Shown: positions 46,801-60,056 of the stretch, piece by piece
Layout: the number at the start of each line of letters is the position of its first letter
Position numbering within the stretch: position 1 is the first letter of the stretch
Source of the DNA: Chrysaora quinquecirrha
Lineage: Eukaryota > Cnidaria > Scyphozoa > Semaeostomeae > Pelagiidae
Assembly: GCA_014526335.1 (NCBI GenBank)
Contig: JACTAT010000022.1
Location: forward strand, 3,709,714 to 3,773,713
Reading direction: 5' to 3'
DNA: 64,000 nt
Translations under genes and position numbers: made by a program
The notes under the pieces: model-generated
What the model saw: only the letters and a program-made list of their open reading frames with translations
Databases searched by the model: none
What the model was told of the DNA's origin: nothing

Positions 46801-49800
46801 TCGATTTCAGGGTATATTATCTTCATTTATTTCGACCCTAGGGTTTATTATGGACTTGTAAGAGACCCAAGAGCTTTTATAAGGCTTTGAGAGTCCATTT
46901 ATAAAGATTTTGAGCATTTTTCGAACCCTCGATTTTGGCCGATTTTTGGCGATTTTTCCATAGTATAGCCTTGCCTTTTTGGCCAAAATCGGTCGATTTC
47001 TGGGGTATATTATCTTCATTTATTTCGACCCTAGGGTTTATTATGGACTTGTAAGAGACCCAAGAGCTTTTATAAGGCTTTGAGAGTCCATTTATAAAGA
47101 TTTTGAGCATTTTTAGAACCCTCGATTTTGGCCGATTTTTGGCGATTTTTCCATAGTATAGCCTTGCCTTTTTGGCCAAAATCGGTCGATTTCAGGGGTA
47201 TATTATCTTCATTTATTTCTACCCTAGGGTTTATTATGGACTTGTAAGAGACCCAAGAGCTTTTATAAGGCTTTGAGAGTCCATTTATAAAGATTTTGAG
47301 CATTTTTAGAACCCTCGATTTTGGCCGATTTTGGCGATTTTTCCATAGTATAGCCTTGCCTTTTGGCCAAAATCGGTCGATTTCAGGGTATATTATCTTC
47401 ATTTATTTCGACCCTAGGGGTTTATTATGGACTTGTAAGAGACCCAAGAGCTTTTATAAGGCTTTGAGAGTCCATTTATAAAGATTTTGAGCATTTTAGA
47501 ACCCTCGATTTTGGCCGATTTTTGGCGATTTTTCCATAGTATAGCCTTGCCTTTTGGCCAAAATCGGTCGATTCTGGGGTATATTATCTTCATTTATTTC
47601 GACCCTAGGGTTTATTATGGACTTGTAAGAGACCCAAGAGCTTTTATAAGGCTTTGAGAGTCCATTTATAAAGATTTTGAGCATTTTTGAACCCTCGATT
47701 TTGGCCGATTTTTGGCGATTTTTCCATAGTATAGCCTTGCCTTTTGGCCAAAATCGGTCGATTTCAGGGTATATTATCTTCATTTATTTCGACCCTAGGG
47801 TTTATTATGGACTTGTAAGAGACCCAAGAGCTTTTATAAGGCTTTGAGAGTCCATTTATAAAGATTTTGAGCATTTTTGAACCCTCGATTTTGGCCGATT
47901 TTTGGCGATTTTTCCATAGTATAGCCTTGCCTTTTGGCCAAAATCGGTCGATTTCAGGGGTATATTATCTTCATTTATTTCGACCCTAGGGTTTATTATG
48001 GACTTGTAAGAGACCCAAGAGCTTTTATAAGGCTTTGAGAGTCCATTTATAAAGATTTTGAGCATTTTTGAACCCTCGATTTTGGCCGATTTTGGCGATT
48101 TTTCCATAGTATAGCCTTGCCTTTTGGCCAAAATCGGTCGATTTCAGGGTATATTATCTTCATTTATTTCGACCCTAGGGTTTATTATGGACTTCTAAGA
48201 GACCCAAGAGCTTTTATAAGGCTTTGAGAGTCCATTTATAAAGATTTTGAGCATTTTTGAACCCTCGATTTTGGCCGATTTTTGGCGATTTTTCCATAGT
48301 ATAGCCTTGCCTTTTGGCCAAAATCGGTCGATTTCAGGGGTATATTATCTTCATTTATTTCGACCCTAGGGTTTATTATGGACTTGTAAGAGACCCAAGA
48401 GCTTTTATAAGGCTTTGAGAGTCCATTTATAAAGATTTTGAGCATTTTAGAACCCTCGATTTTGGCCGATTTTTGGCGATTTTTCCATAGTATAGCCTTG
48501 CCTTTTGGCCAAAATCGGTCGATTTCAGGGGTATATTATCTTCATTTATTTCGACCCTAGGGTTTATTATGGACTTGTAAGAGACCCAAGAGCTTTTATA
48601 AGGCTTTGAGAGTCCATTTATAAAGATTTTGAGCATTTTTGAACCCTCGATTTTGGCCGATTTTTGGCGATTTTTCCATAGTATAGCCTTGCCTTTTTGG
48701 CCAAAATCGGTCGATTTCAGGGTATATTATCTTCATTTATTTCGACCCTAGGGGTTTATTATGGACTTGTAAGAGACCCAAGAGCTTTTATAAGGCTTTG
48801 AGAGTCCATTTATAAAGATTTTGAGCATTTTTGAACCCTCGATTTTGGCCGATTTTTGGCGATTTTTCCATAGTATAGCCTTGCCTTTTGGCCAAAATCG
48901 GTCGATTTCAGGGGTATATTATCTTCATTTATTTCGACCCTAGGGTTTATTATGGACTTGTAAGAGACCCAAGAGCTTTTATAAGGCTTTGAGAGTCCAT
49001 TTATAAAGATTTTGAGCATTTTAGAACCCTCGATTTTGGCCGATTTTGGCGATTTTTCCATAGTATAGCCTTGCCTTTTGGCCAAAATCGGTCGATTTCA
49101 GGGGTATATTATCTTCATTTATTTCGACCCTAGGGGTTTATTATGGACTTGTAAGAGACCCAAGAGCTTTTATAAGGCTTTGAGAGTCCATTTATAAAGA
49201 TTTTGAGCATTTTAGAACCCTCGATTTTGGCCGATTTTTGGCGATTTTTCCATAGTATAGCCTTGCCTTTTGGCCAAAATCGGTCGATTTCTGGGGTATA
49301 TTATCTTCATTTATTTCGACCCTAGGGTTTATTATGGACTTGTAAGAGACCCAAGAGCTTTTATAAGGCTTTGAGAGTCCATTTATAAAGATTTTGAGCA
49401 TTTTGGAACCCTCGATTTTGGCCGATTTTTGGCGATTTTTCCATAGTATAGCCTTGCCTTTTGGCCAAAATCGGTCGATTTCAGGGTATATTATCTTCAT
49501 TTATTTCGACCCTAGGGGTTTATTATGGACTTGTAAGAGACCCAAGAGCTTTTATAAGGCTTTGAGAGTCCATTTATAAAGATTTTGAGCATTTTTGAAC
49601 CCTCGATTTTGGCCGATTTTTGGCGATTTTTCCATAGTATAGCCTTGCCTTTTTGGCCAAAATCGGTCGATTTCAGGGTATATTATCTTCATTTATTTCG
49701 ACCCTAGGGTTTATTATGGACTTGTAAGAGACCCAAGAGCTTTTATAAGGCTTTGAGAGTCCATTTATAAAGATTTTGAGCATTTTAGAACCCTCGATTT

Positions 49801-52800
49801 TGGCCGATTTTGGCGATTTTTCCATAGTATAGCCTTGCCTTTTGGCCAAAATCGGTCGATTTCAGGGTATATTATCTTCATTTATTTCGACCCTAGGGTT
49901 TATTATGGACTTGTAAGAGACCCAAGAGCTTTTATAAGGCTTTGAGAGTCCATTTATAAAGATTTTGAGCATTTTAGAACCCTCGATTTTGGCCGATTTT
50001 TTTGGCGATTTTTCCATAGTATAGCCTTGCCTTTTGGCCAAAATCGGTCGATTTTGGGGTATATTATCTTCATTTATTTCGACCCTAGGGTTTATTATGG
50101 ACTTGTAAGAGACCCAAGAGCTTTTATAAGGCTTTGAGAGTCCATTTATAAAGATTTTGAGCATTTTAGAACCCTCGATTTTGGCCGATTTTTGGCGATT
50201 TTTCCATAGTATAGCCTTGCCTTTTGGCCAAAATCGGTCGATTTCAGGGGTATATTATCTTCATTTATTTCGACCCTAGGGTTTATTATGGACTTGTAAG
50301 AGACCCAAGAGCTTTTATAAGGCTTTGAGAGTCCATTTATAAAGATTTTGAGCATTTTTAGAACCCTCGATTTTGGCCGATTTTTGGCGATTTTTCCATA
50401 GTATAGCCTTGCCTTTTGGCCAAAATCGGTCGATTTCAGGGTATATTATCTTCATTTATTTCGACCCTAGGGTTTATTATGGACTTGTAAGAGACCCAAG
50501 AGCTTTTATAAGGCTTTGAGAGTCCATTTATAAAGATTTTGAGCATTTTAGAACCCTCGATTTTGGCCGATTTTTGGCGATTTTTCCATAGTATAGCCTT
50601 GCCTTTTTGGCCAAAATCGGTCGATTTCAGGGTATATTATCTTCATTTATTTCGACCCTAGGGTTTATTATGGACTTGTAAGAGACCCAAGAGCTTTTAT
50701 AAGGCTTTGAGAGTCCATTTATAAAGATTTTGAGCATTTTTAGAACCCTCGATTTTGGCCGATTTTTGGCGATTTTTCCATAGTATAGCCTTGCCTTTTT
50801 GGCCAAAATCGGTCGATTTCAGGGGTATATTATCTTCATTTATTTCGACCCTAGGGTTTATTATGGACTTGTAAGAGACCCAAGAGCTTTTATAAGGCTT
50901 TGAGAGTCCATTTATAAAGATTTTGAGCATTTTTGAACCCTCGATTTTGGCCGATTTTTGGCGATTTTTCCATAGTATAGCCTTGCCTTTTGGCCAAAAT
51001 CGGTCGATTTCAGGGTATATTATCTTCATTTATTTCGACCCTAGGGTTTATTATGGACTTGTAAGAGACCCAAGAGCTTTTATAAGGCTTTGAGAGTCCA
51101 TTTATAAAGATTTTGAGCATTTTTAGAACCCTCGATTTTGGCCGATTTTGGCGATTTTTCCATAGTATAGCCTTGCCTTTTGGCCAAAATCGGTCGATTT
51201 CAGGGGTATATTATCTTCATTTATTTCGACCCTAGGGTTGATTATGGACTTGTAAGAGACCCAAGAGCTTTTATAAGGCTTTGAGAGTCCATTTATAAAG
51301 ATTTTGAGCATTTTTGAACCCTCGATTTTGGCCGATTTTTGGCGATTTTTCCATAGTATAGCCTTGCCTTTTGGCCAAAATCGGTCGATTTCAGGGTATA
51401 TTATCTTCATTTATTTCGACCCTAGGGGTTTATTATGGACTTGTAAGAGACCCAAGAGCTTTTATAAGGCTTTGAGAGTCCATTTATAAAGATTTTGAGC
51501 ATTTTTGAACCCTCGATTTTGGCCGATTTTGGCGATTTTTCCATAGTATAGCCTTGCCTTTTGGCCAAAATCGGTCGATTTCAGGGGTATATTATCTTCA
51601 TTTATTTCGACCCTAGGGTTTATTATGGACTTGTAAGAGACCCAAGAGCTTTTATAAGGCTTTGAGAGTCCATTTATAAAGATTTTGAGCATTTTTGAAC
51701 CCTCGATTTTGGCCGATTTTTGGCGATTTTTCCATAGTATAGCCTTGCCTTTTGGCCAAAATCGGTCGATTTCAGGGGTATATTATCTTCATTTATTTCG
51801 ACCCTAGGGGTTTATTATGGACTTGTAAGAGACCCAAGAGCTTTTATAAGGCTTTGAGAGTCCATTTATAAAGATTTTGAGCATTTTTGAACCCTCGATT
51901 TTGGCCGATTTTTGGCGATTTTTCCATAGTATAGCCTTGCCTTTTGGCCAAAATCGGTCGATTTCAGGGGTATATTATCTTCATTTATTTCGACCCTAGG
52001 GTTTATTATGGACTTGTAAGAGACCCAAGAGCTTTTATAGGGCTTTGAGAGTCCATTTATAAAGATTTTGAGCATTTTTGAACCCTCGATTTTGGCCGAT
52101 TTTGGCGATTTTTCCATAGTATAGCCTTGCCTTTTGGCCAAAATCGGTCGATTTCAGGGTATATTATCTTCATTTATTTCGACCCTAGGGGTTTATTATG
52201 GACTTTTAAGAGACCCAAGAGCTTTTATAAGGCTTTGAGAGTCCATTTATAAAGATTTTGAGCATTTTTGAACCCTCGATTTTGGCCGATTTTTGGCGAT
52301 TTTTCCATAGTATAGCCTTGCCTTTTGGCCAAAATCGGTCGATTTCAGGGTATATTATCTTCATTTATTTCGACCCTAGGGTTTATTATGGACTTGTAAG
52401 AGACCCAAGAGCTTTTATAAGGCTTTGAGAGTCCATTTATAAAGATTTTGAGCATTTTTGAACCCTCGATTTTGGCCGATTTTTGGCGATTTTTCCATAG
52501 TATAGCCTTGCCTTTTTGGCCAAAATCGGTCGATTTCAGGGTATATTATCTTCATTTATTTCGACCCTAGGGTTTATTATGGACTTGTAAGAGACCCAAG
52601 AGCTTTTATAAGGCTTTGAGAGTCCATTTATAAAGATTTTGAGCATTTTTGAACCCTCGATTTTGGCCGATTTTTGGCGATTTTTCCATAGTATAGCCTT
52701 GCCTTTTTGGCCAAAATCGGTCGATTTCAGGGTATATTATCTTCATTTATTTCGACCCTAGGGTTTATTATGGACTTGTAAGAGACCCAAGAGCTTTTAT

Positions 52801-55800
52801 AAGGCTTTGAGAGTCCATTTATAAAGATTTTGAGCATTTTTGAACCCTCGATTTTGGCCGATTTTGGCGATTTTTCCATAGTATAGCCTTGCCTTTTTGG
52901 CCAAAATCGGTCGATTTCAGGGTATATTATCTTCATTTATTTCGACCCTAGGGGTTTATTATGGACTTGTAAGAGACCCAAGAGCTTTTATAAGGCTTTG
53001 AGAGTCCATTTATAAAGACTTTGAGCATTTTTGGAACCCTCGATTTTGGCCGATTTTTGGCGATTTTTCCATAGTATAGCCTTGCCTTTTTGGCCAAAAT
53101 CGGTCGATTTCAGGGTATATTATCTTCATTTATTTCGACCCTAGGGTTTATTATGGACTTGTAAGAGACCCAAGAGCTTTTATAGGGCTTTGAGAGTCCA
53201 TTTATAAAGATTTTGAGCATTTTGAACCCTCGATTTTGGCCGATTTTGGCGATTTTTCCATAGTATAGCCTTGCCTTTTTGGCCAAAATCGGTCGATTTC
53301 AGGGGTATATTATCTTCATTTATTTCGACCCTAGGGGTTTATTATGGACTTGTAAGAGACCCAAGAGCTTTTATAAGGCCTTGAGAAAACATTTATAAAG
53401 ATTTTGAGCATTTTTGAACCTCGATTTTGGCCGATTTTGGCGATTTTTCCATAGTATAGCCTTGCCTTTTTGGCCAAAATCGGTCGATTTCTGGGGTATA
53501 TTATCTTCATTTATTTCGACCCTAGGGTTTATTATGGACTTGTAAGAGACCCAAGAGCTTTTATAAGGCTTTGAGAGTCCATTTATAAAGATTTTGAGCA
53601 TTTTTGAACCCTCGATTTTGGCCGATTTTGGCGATTTTTCCATAGTATAGCCTTGCCTTTTTGGCCAAAATCGGTCGATTTCAGGGGTATATTATCTTCA
53701 TTTATTTCGACCCTAGGGTTTATTATGGACTTGTAAGAGACCCAAGAGCTTTTATAAGGCTTTGAGAGTCCATTTATAAAGATTTTGAGCATTTTTGAAC
53801 CCTCGATTTTGGCCGATTTTTGGCGATTTTTCCATAGTATAGCCTTGCCTTTTGGCCAAAATCGGTCGATTTCAGGGGTATATTATCTTCATTTATTTCG
53901 ACCCTAGGGTTTATTATGGACTTCTAAGAGACCCAAGAGCTTTTATAAGGCTTTGAGAGTCCATTTATAAAGATTTTGAGGATTTTTGAACCCTCGATTT
54001 TGGCCGATTTTTGGCGATTTTTCCATAGTATAGCCTTGCCTTTTTGGCCAAAATCGGTCGATTTCAGGGTATATTATCTTCATTTATTTCGACCCTATGG
54101 GTTTATTATGGACTTGTAAGAGACCCAAGAGCTTTTATAAGGCTTTGAGAGTCCATTTATAAAGATTTTGAGCATTTTTGAACCCTCGATTTTGGCCGAT
54201 TTTTGGCGATTTTTCCATAGTATAGCCTTGCCTTTTTGGCCAAAATCGGTCGATTTCAGGGTATATTATCTTCATTTATTTCGACCCTAGGTTTATTATG
54301 GACTTGTAAGAGACCCAAGAGCTTTTATAAGGCTTTGAGAGTCCATTTATAAAGATTTTGAGCATTTTTGAACCCTCGATTTTGGCCGATTTTTGGCGAT
54401 TTTTCCATAGTATAGCCTTGCCTTTTGGCCAAAATCGGTCGATTTCAGGGTATATTATCTTCATTTATTTCGACCCTATGGTTTATTATGGACTTGTAAG
54501 AGACCCAAGAGCTTTTATAAGGCTTTGAGAGTCCATTTATAAAGATTTTGAGCATTTTTGAACCCTCGATTTTGGCCGATTTTGGCGATTTTTCCATAGT
54601 ATAGCCTTGCCTTTTGGCCAAAATCGGTCGATTTCAGGGGTATATTATCTTCATTTATTTCGACCCTAGGGTTTATTATGGACTTGTAAGAGACCCAAGA
54701 GCTTTTATAAGGCTTTGAGAGTCCATTTATAAAGATTTTGAGCATTTTTGAACCCTCGATTTTGGCCGATTTTTGGCGATTTTTCCATAGTATAGCCTTG
54801 CCTTTTGGCCAAAATCGGTCGATTTCAGGGTATATTATCTTCATTTATTTCGACCCTATGGGTTTATTATGGACTTTAAGAGACCCAAGAGCTTTTATAG
54901 GGCTTTGAGAGTCCATTTATAAAGATTTTGAGCATTTTTGAACCCTCGATTTTGGCCGATTTTTGGCGATTTTTCCATAGTATAGCCTTGCCTTTTGGCC
55001 AAAATCGGTCAATTTCAGGGGTATATTATCTTCATTTATTTCGACCCTAGGGTTTATTATGGACTTGAAAGAGACCCAACAGCTTTTATAAGGCTTTGAG
55101 AGTCCATTTATAAAGATTTTCAGCATTTTTGAACCCTCGATTTTGGCCGATTTTTGGCGATTTTTCCATAGTATAGCCTTGCCTTTTTGGCCAAAATCGG
55201 TCGATTTCAGGGTATATTATCTTCATTTATTTCGACCCTAGGGTTTATTATGGACTTGTAAGAGACCCAAGAGCTTTTATAAGGCTTTGAGAGTCCATTT
55301 ATAAAGATTTTGAGCATTTTTGAACCTCGATTTTGGCCGATTTTTGGCGATTTTTCCATAGTATAGCCTTGCCTTTTTGGCCAAAATCGGTCGATTTCAG
55401 GGGTATATTATCTTCATTTATTTCGACCCTAGGGTTTATTATGGACTTGTAAGAGACCCAACAGCTTTTATAGGGCTTTGAGAGTCCATTTATAAAGATT
55501 TTGAGCATTTTTGAACCCTCGATTTTGGCCGATTTTGGCGATTTTTCCATAGTATAGCCTTGCCTTTTGGCCAAAATCGGTCGATTTCAGAGGTATATTA
55601 TCTTCATTTATTTCGACCCTAGGGTTTATTATGGACTTGTAAGAGACCCAAGAGCTTTTATAAGGCTTTGAGAGTCCATTTATAAAGATTTTGAGCATTT
55701 TTGAACCCTCGATTTTGGCCGATTTTGGCGATTTTTCCATAGTATAGCCTTGCCTTTTTGGCCAAAATCGGTCGATTTCAGGGGTATATTATCTTCATTT

Positions 55801-58800
55801 ATTTCGACCCTAGGGTTTATTATGGACTTGTAAGAGACCCAAGAGCTTTTATAGGCTTTGAGAGTCCATTTATAAAGATTTTGAGCATTTTTGAACCCTC
55901 GATTTTGGCCGATTTTGGCGATTTTTCCATAGTATAGCCTTGCCTTTTGGCCAAAATCGGTCGATTTCAGGGTATATTATCTTCATTTATTTCGACCCTA
56001 TGGGTATATTATGGACTTTAAGAGACCCAACAGCTTTTATAGGGCTTTGAGAGTCCATTTATTAAAGATTTTGAGCATTTTTGAACCCTCGATTTTGGCC
56101 GATTTTGGCGATTTTTCCATAGTATAGCCTTGCCTTTTTGGCCAAAATCGGTCGATTTCAGGGTATATTATCTTCATTTATTTCGACCCTATGGGTATAT
56201 TATCGACTTGTAAGAGACCCAAGAGCTTTTATAAGGCTTTGAGAGTCCATTTATAAAGATTTTGAGGATTTTTTGAACCCTCGATTTTGGCCGATTTTTG
56301 GCGATTTTTCCATAGTATAGCCTTGCCTTTTTGGCCAAAATCGGTCGATTTCAGGGGTATATTATCTTCATTTATTTCGACCCTATGGGTATTATTATGG
56401 ACTTGTAAGAGACCCAAGAGCTTTTATAAGGCTTTGAGAGTCCATTTATAAAGATTTTGAGCATTTTTGAACCCTCGATTTTGGCCGATTTTTGCGATTT
56501 TTCCATAGTATAGGCTTGCCTTTTTGGCCAAAATCGGTCGATTTCAGGTGTATATTATCTTCATTTATTTCGACCCTTATGGTTTATTATGGACTTGTAA
56601 GAGACCCAAGAGCTTTTATATGGCTTTGAGAGTCCATTTATAAAGATTTTGAGCATTTTTGAACCCTCGATTTTGGCCGATTTTTGGCGATTTTTCCATA
56701 GTATAGCCTTGCCTTTTTGGCCAAAATCGGTCGATTTCAGGGTATATTATCTTCATTTATTTCGACCCTAGGGTTTATTATGGACTTGTAAGAGACCCAA
56801 GAGCTTTTATAGGGCTTTGAGAGTCCATTTATAAAGATTTTGAGCATTTTTGAACCCTCGATTTTGGCCGATTTTTGGCGATTTTTCCATAGTATAGCCT
56901 TGCCTTTTTGGCCAAAATCGGTCGATTTCAGGGGTATATTATCTTCATTTATTTCGACCCTAGGGTTTATTATGGACTTGTAAGAGACCCAAGAGCTTTT
57001 ATAAGGCTTTGAGAGTCCATTTATAAAGATTTTGAGCATTTTTGAACCCTTGATTTTGGCCGATTTTGGCGATTTTTCCATAGTATAGCCTTGCCTTTTG
57101 GCCAAAATCGGTCGATTTCAGGGTATATTATCTTCATTTATTTCGACCCTATGGGTTTATTATGGACTTGTAAGAGACCCAAGAGCTTTTATAAGGCTTT
57201 GAGAGTCCATTTATAAAGATTTTGAGCATTTTTGAACCCTCGATTTTGGCCGATTTTGGCGATTTTTCCATAGTATAGCCTTGCCTTTTTGGCCAAAATC
57301 GGTCGATTTCAGGGTATATTATCTTCATTTATTTCGACCCTATGGGTTTATTATGGACTTGTAAGAGACCCAAGAGCTTTTATAAGGCTTTGAGAGTCCA
57401 TTTATAAAGATTTTGAGCATTTTTGAACCCTCGATTTTGGCCGATTTTTGGCGATTTTTCCATAGTATAGCCTTGCCTTTTTGGCCAAAATCGGTCGATT
57501 TCAGGGGTATATTATCTTCATTTATTTCGACCCTATGGGTATATTATGACTTTTAAGAGACCCAACAGCTTTTATAGGGCTTTGAGAGTCCATTTATTAA
57601 GATTTTGAGCATTTTTGAACCCTCGATTTTGGCCGATTTTGGCGATTTTTCCATAGTATAGCCTTGCCTTTTGGCCAAAATCGGTCGATTTCAGGGGTAT
57701 ATTATCTTCATTTATTTCGACCCTATGGGTATATTATGGACTTGTATGAGACCCAAGAGCTTTTATAAGGCTTTGAGAGTCCATTTATTAAGATTTTGAG
57801 CATTTTTGAACCCTCGATTTTGTCCTATTTTTGGCGATTTTTCCATAGTATAGCCTTGCCTTTTTGGCCAAAATCGGTCGATTTCAAGGGTATATTATCT
57901 TCATTTATTTCGACCCTAGGGGTTTATTATGGACTTTTAAGAGACCCAACAGCTTTTATAGGGCTTTGAGAGTCCAATTATTAAGATTTTGAGGATTTTT
58001 TGAACCCTCGATTTTGGCCGATTTTTGGCGATTTTTCCATAGTATAGCCTTGCCTTTTTGGCCAAAATCGGTCGATTTCAGGGGTATATTATCTTCATTT
58101 ATTTCGACCCTAGGGGTTTATTATGGACTTGTAAGATACCCAAGAGCTTTTATAAGGCTTTGAGAGTCCATTTATTAAAGATTTTGAGCATTTTTGAACC
58201 CTCGATTTTGGCCGATTTTGGCGATTTTTCCATAGTATAGCCTTGCCTTTTTGGCCAAAATCGGTCGATTTCAGGGTATATTATCTTCATTTATTTCGAC
58301 CCTATGGGTTTATTATGGACTTGTAAGAGACCCAAGAGCTTTTATAAGGCTTTGAGAGTCCATTTATAAAGACTTTGAGCATTTTTGGAACCCTCGATTT
58401 TGGCCGATTTTTAGCGATTTTTCCATAGTATAGCCTTGCCTTTTTGGCCAAAATCGGTCGATTTCAGGGGTATATTATCTTCATTTATTTCGACCCTAGG
58501 GTTTATTATGGACTTGTAAGAGACCCAAGAGCTTTTATAAGGCTTTGAGAGTCCATTTATAAAGATTTTGAGCATTTTAGAACCCTCGATTTTGGGCGAT
58601 TTTTGGCGATTTTTCCATAGTATAGCCTTACCTTTTTGGCCAAAATCGGTCGATTTCAGGGGTATATTATTTTCTTTTTCTTCGACCCTAGGGGTTTATT
58701 ATGGACTTGTAAGAGACCCAAGAGCTTTTATAAGGCCTTGAGAGTCCATTTATAAAGATTTTGAGCAGTTTTAGAACCCTCGATTTTGGCCGATTTTGGC

Positions 58801-59490
58801 GATTTTTCCATAGTATAGCCTTGCCTTTTGGCCAAAATCGGTCGATTTCAGGGTATATTATCTTCATTTATTTCGACCCTATGGGTTTATTATGGACTTG
58901 TAAGAGACCCAAGAGCTTTTATAAGGCTTTGAGAGTCCATTTATAAAGATTTTGAGCATTTTTGAACCCTCGATTTTGGCCGATTTTTGGCGATTTTTCC
59001 ATAGTATAGCCTTGCCTTTTGGCCAAAATCGGTCGATTTCAGGGTATATTATCTTCATTTATTTCGACCCTAGGGTTTATTATGGACTTGTAAGAGACCC
59101 AAGAGCTTTTATAAGGCTTTGAGAGTCCATTTATAAAGATTTTGAGCATTTTTGAACCCTCGATTTTGGCCGATTTTTGGCGATTTTTCCATAGTATAGC
59201 CTTGCCTTTTGGCCAAAATCGGTCAATTTCAGGGTATATTATCTTCATTTATTTCGACCCTAGGGTTTATTATGGACTTGTAAGAGACCCAAGAGCTTTT
59301 ATAAGGCTTTGAGAGTCCATTTATAAAGATTTTGAGCATTTTTGAACCCTCGATTTTGGCCGATTTTGGCGATTTTTCCATATTATAGCCTTGCCTTTTG
59401 GCCAAAATCGGTCGATTTCAGGGTATATTATCTTCATTTATTTCTACCCTAGGGTTTATTATGGACTTGTAAGAGACCCAAGAGCTTTTA
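43866..59490. repeat. Satellite, mostly type A, B islands near the right
   Basis: About 82 monomers, type A to about 55950, with B-like units at about 55990-56090, 57530-57620 and 57910-58010. Many units have the shortened CCGATTTTGGCG in place of CCGATTTTTGGCG. Confidence 0.9.
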
Positions 59491-60056
59491 TAAGGCTTTG
59501 AGAGTCCATTTATGAAGATTTCGAGCATTTTTGGAACCCTCGATTCTCGCCGATTTTTTGCGATTTTCCATAGTTTAACCTTGCCTTTTTGGCCAAAATC
59601 GGTCGATTTCAGGGGTATATTATATTCGTTTATTTTCGACCCTACGGGTTTATTTTGGACTTGTAAGAGGTCCAAGAGCTTTTATAAGGCTTTGAGAGTC
59701 CATTTAAAAAGATTTCGAGCATTTTTGGAACCCTCGATATTGGCCGATTTCTGGCCATTTTTCCAAAGTATAGCCGTGCCTTTTTGGCCAATATCAGTCG
59801 ATTTCAGGGGTATATTATCTTCATTTTTATCGACCCTAGGGGTTTATTATGGACTTGTAAGAGACCCAAGAGCTTTTATCAGGCCTTGAGAGTCCATTTA
59901 TAAAGGTTTTGAGCATTTTGGAACTCTCGATTTTGGTCGATTTTAGCGATTTTTCCATAGTATAGCTTTGACGTTTTGGACAAAATCGGTCGCTTTCAGG
60001 AATATTTGTTCTTCAGAATTTTTATCAAATGGTTTTCTTATGTGGTTGTAAGAGGC
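59490..60056. repeat. Right edge of satellite: diverged monomers
   Basis: The last three units drift progressively (CATAGTTTAACC, CCAAAGTATAGCCGTGCC, then CATAGTATAGCTTTGACG), and similarity fades at about 60056. This mirrors the left edge. Confidence 0.85.

Larger units (their letters stand above)
17091..60056. repeat. Satellite DNA array, monomer about 190-192 bp, roughly 200 copies
   Basis: Head-to-tail array in one orientation. Landmarks in order within a monomer: CCATAGTATAGCCTTGCC, TTTTTGGCCAAAATCGGTCG, ATTTCAGG(G)G(T)ATATTATC, TTCATTTATTTCGACCCTA, GGGTTTATTATGGACTTGTA, AGAGACCCAAGAGC, TTTGAGAGTCCATTTATAAA, GATTTTGAGCATTTTTGAAC and CCTCGATTTTGGCCGATTTT. Neighbouring CCATAGTATAGCC starts are about 190-192 bp apart. 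It is interrupted by a 500-N gap (34201-34700) and an abnormal block (39845-43865). All the 60-200-residue open frames across it repeat the same translation and are not genes. Confidence 0.98.

Noticed and set aside
18704..59675. Dozens of 60-200-residue open frames with near-identical translation across the array
   Set aside because: They follow the 190-192 bp monomer, stop wherever a unit's length breaks the frame, occur on both strands and lack splice or start context. They are satellite translation, not a protein family.
17091..60056. CRISPR array or prokaryotic repeat locus
   Set aside because: The repeats are contiguous with no unique spacers, and the neighbours are intron-containing animal genes.
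17091..60056. Proven centromere
   Set aside because: Monomer length, dyad and homogeneity are suggestive, but sequence alone cannot show centromere function and ordinary genes lie within 1 kb of both edges.
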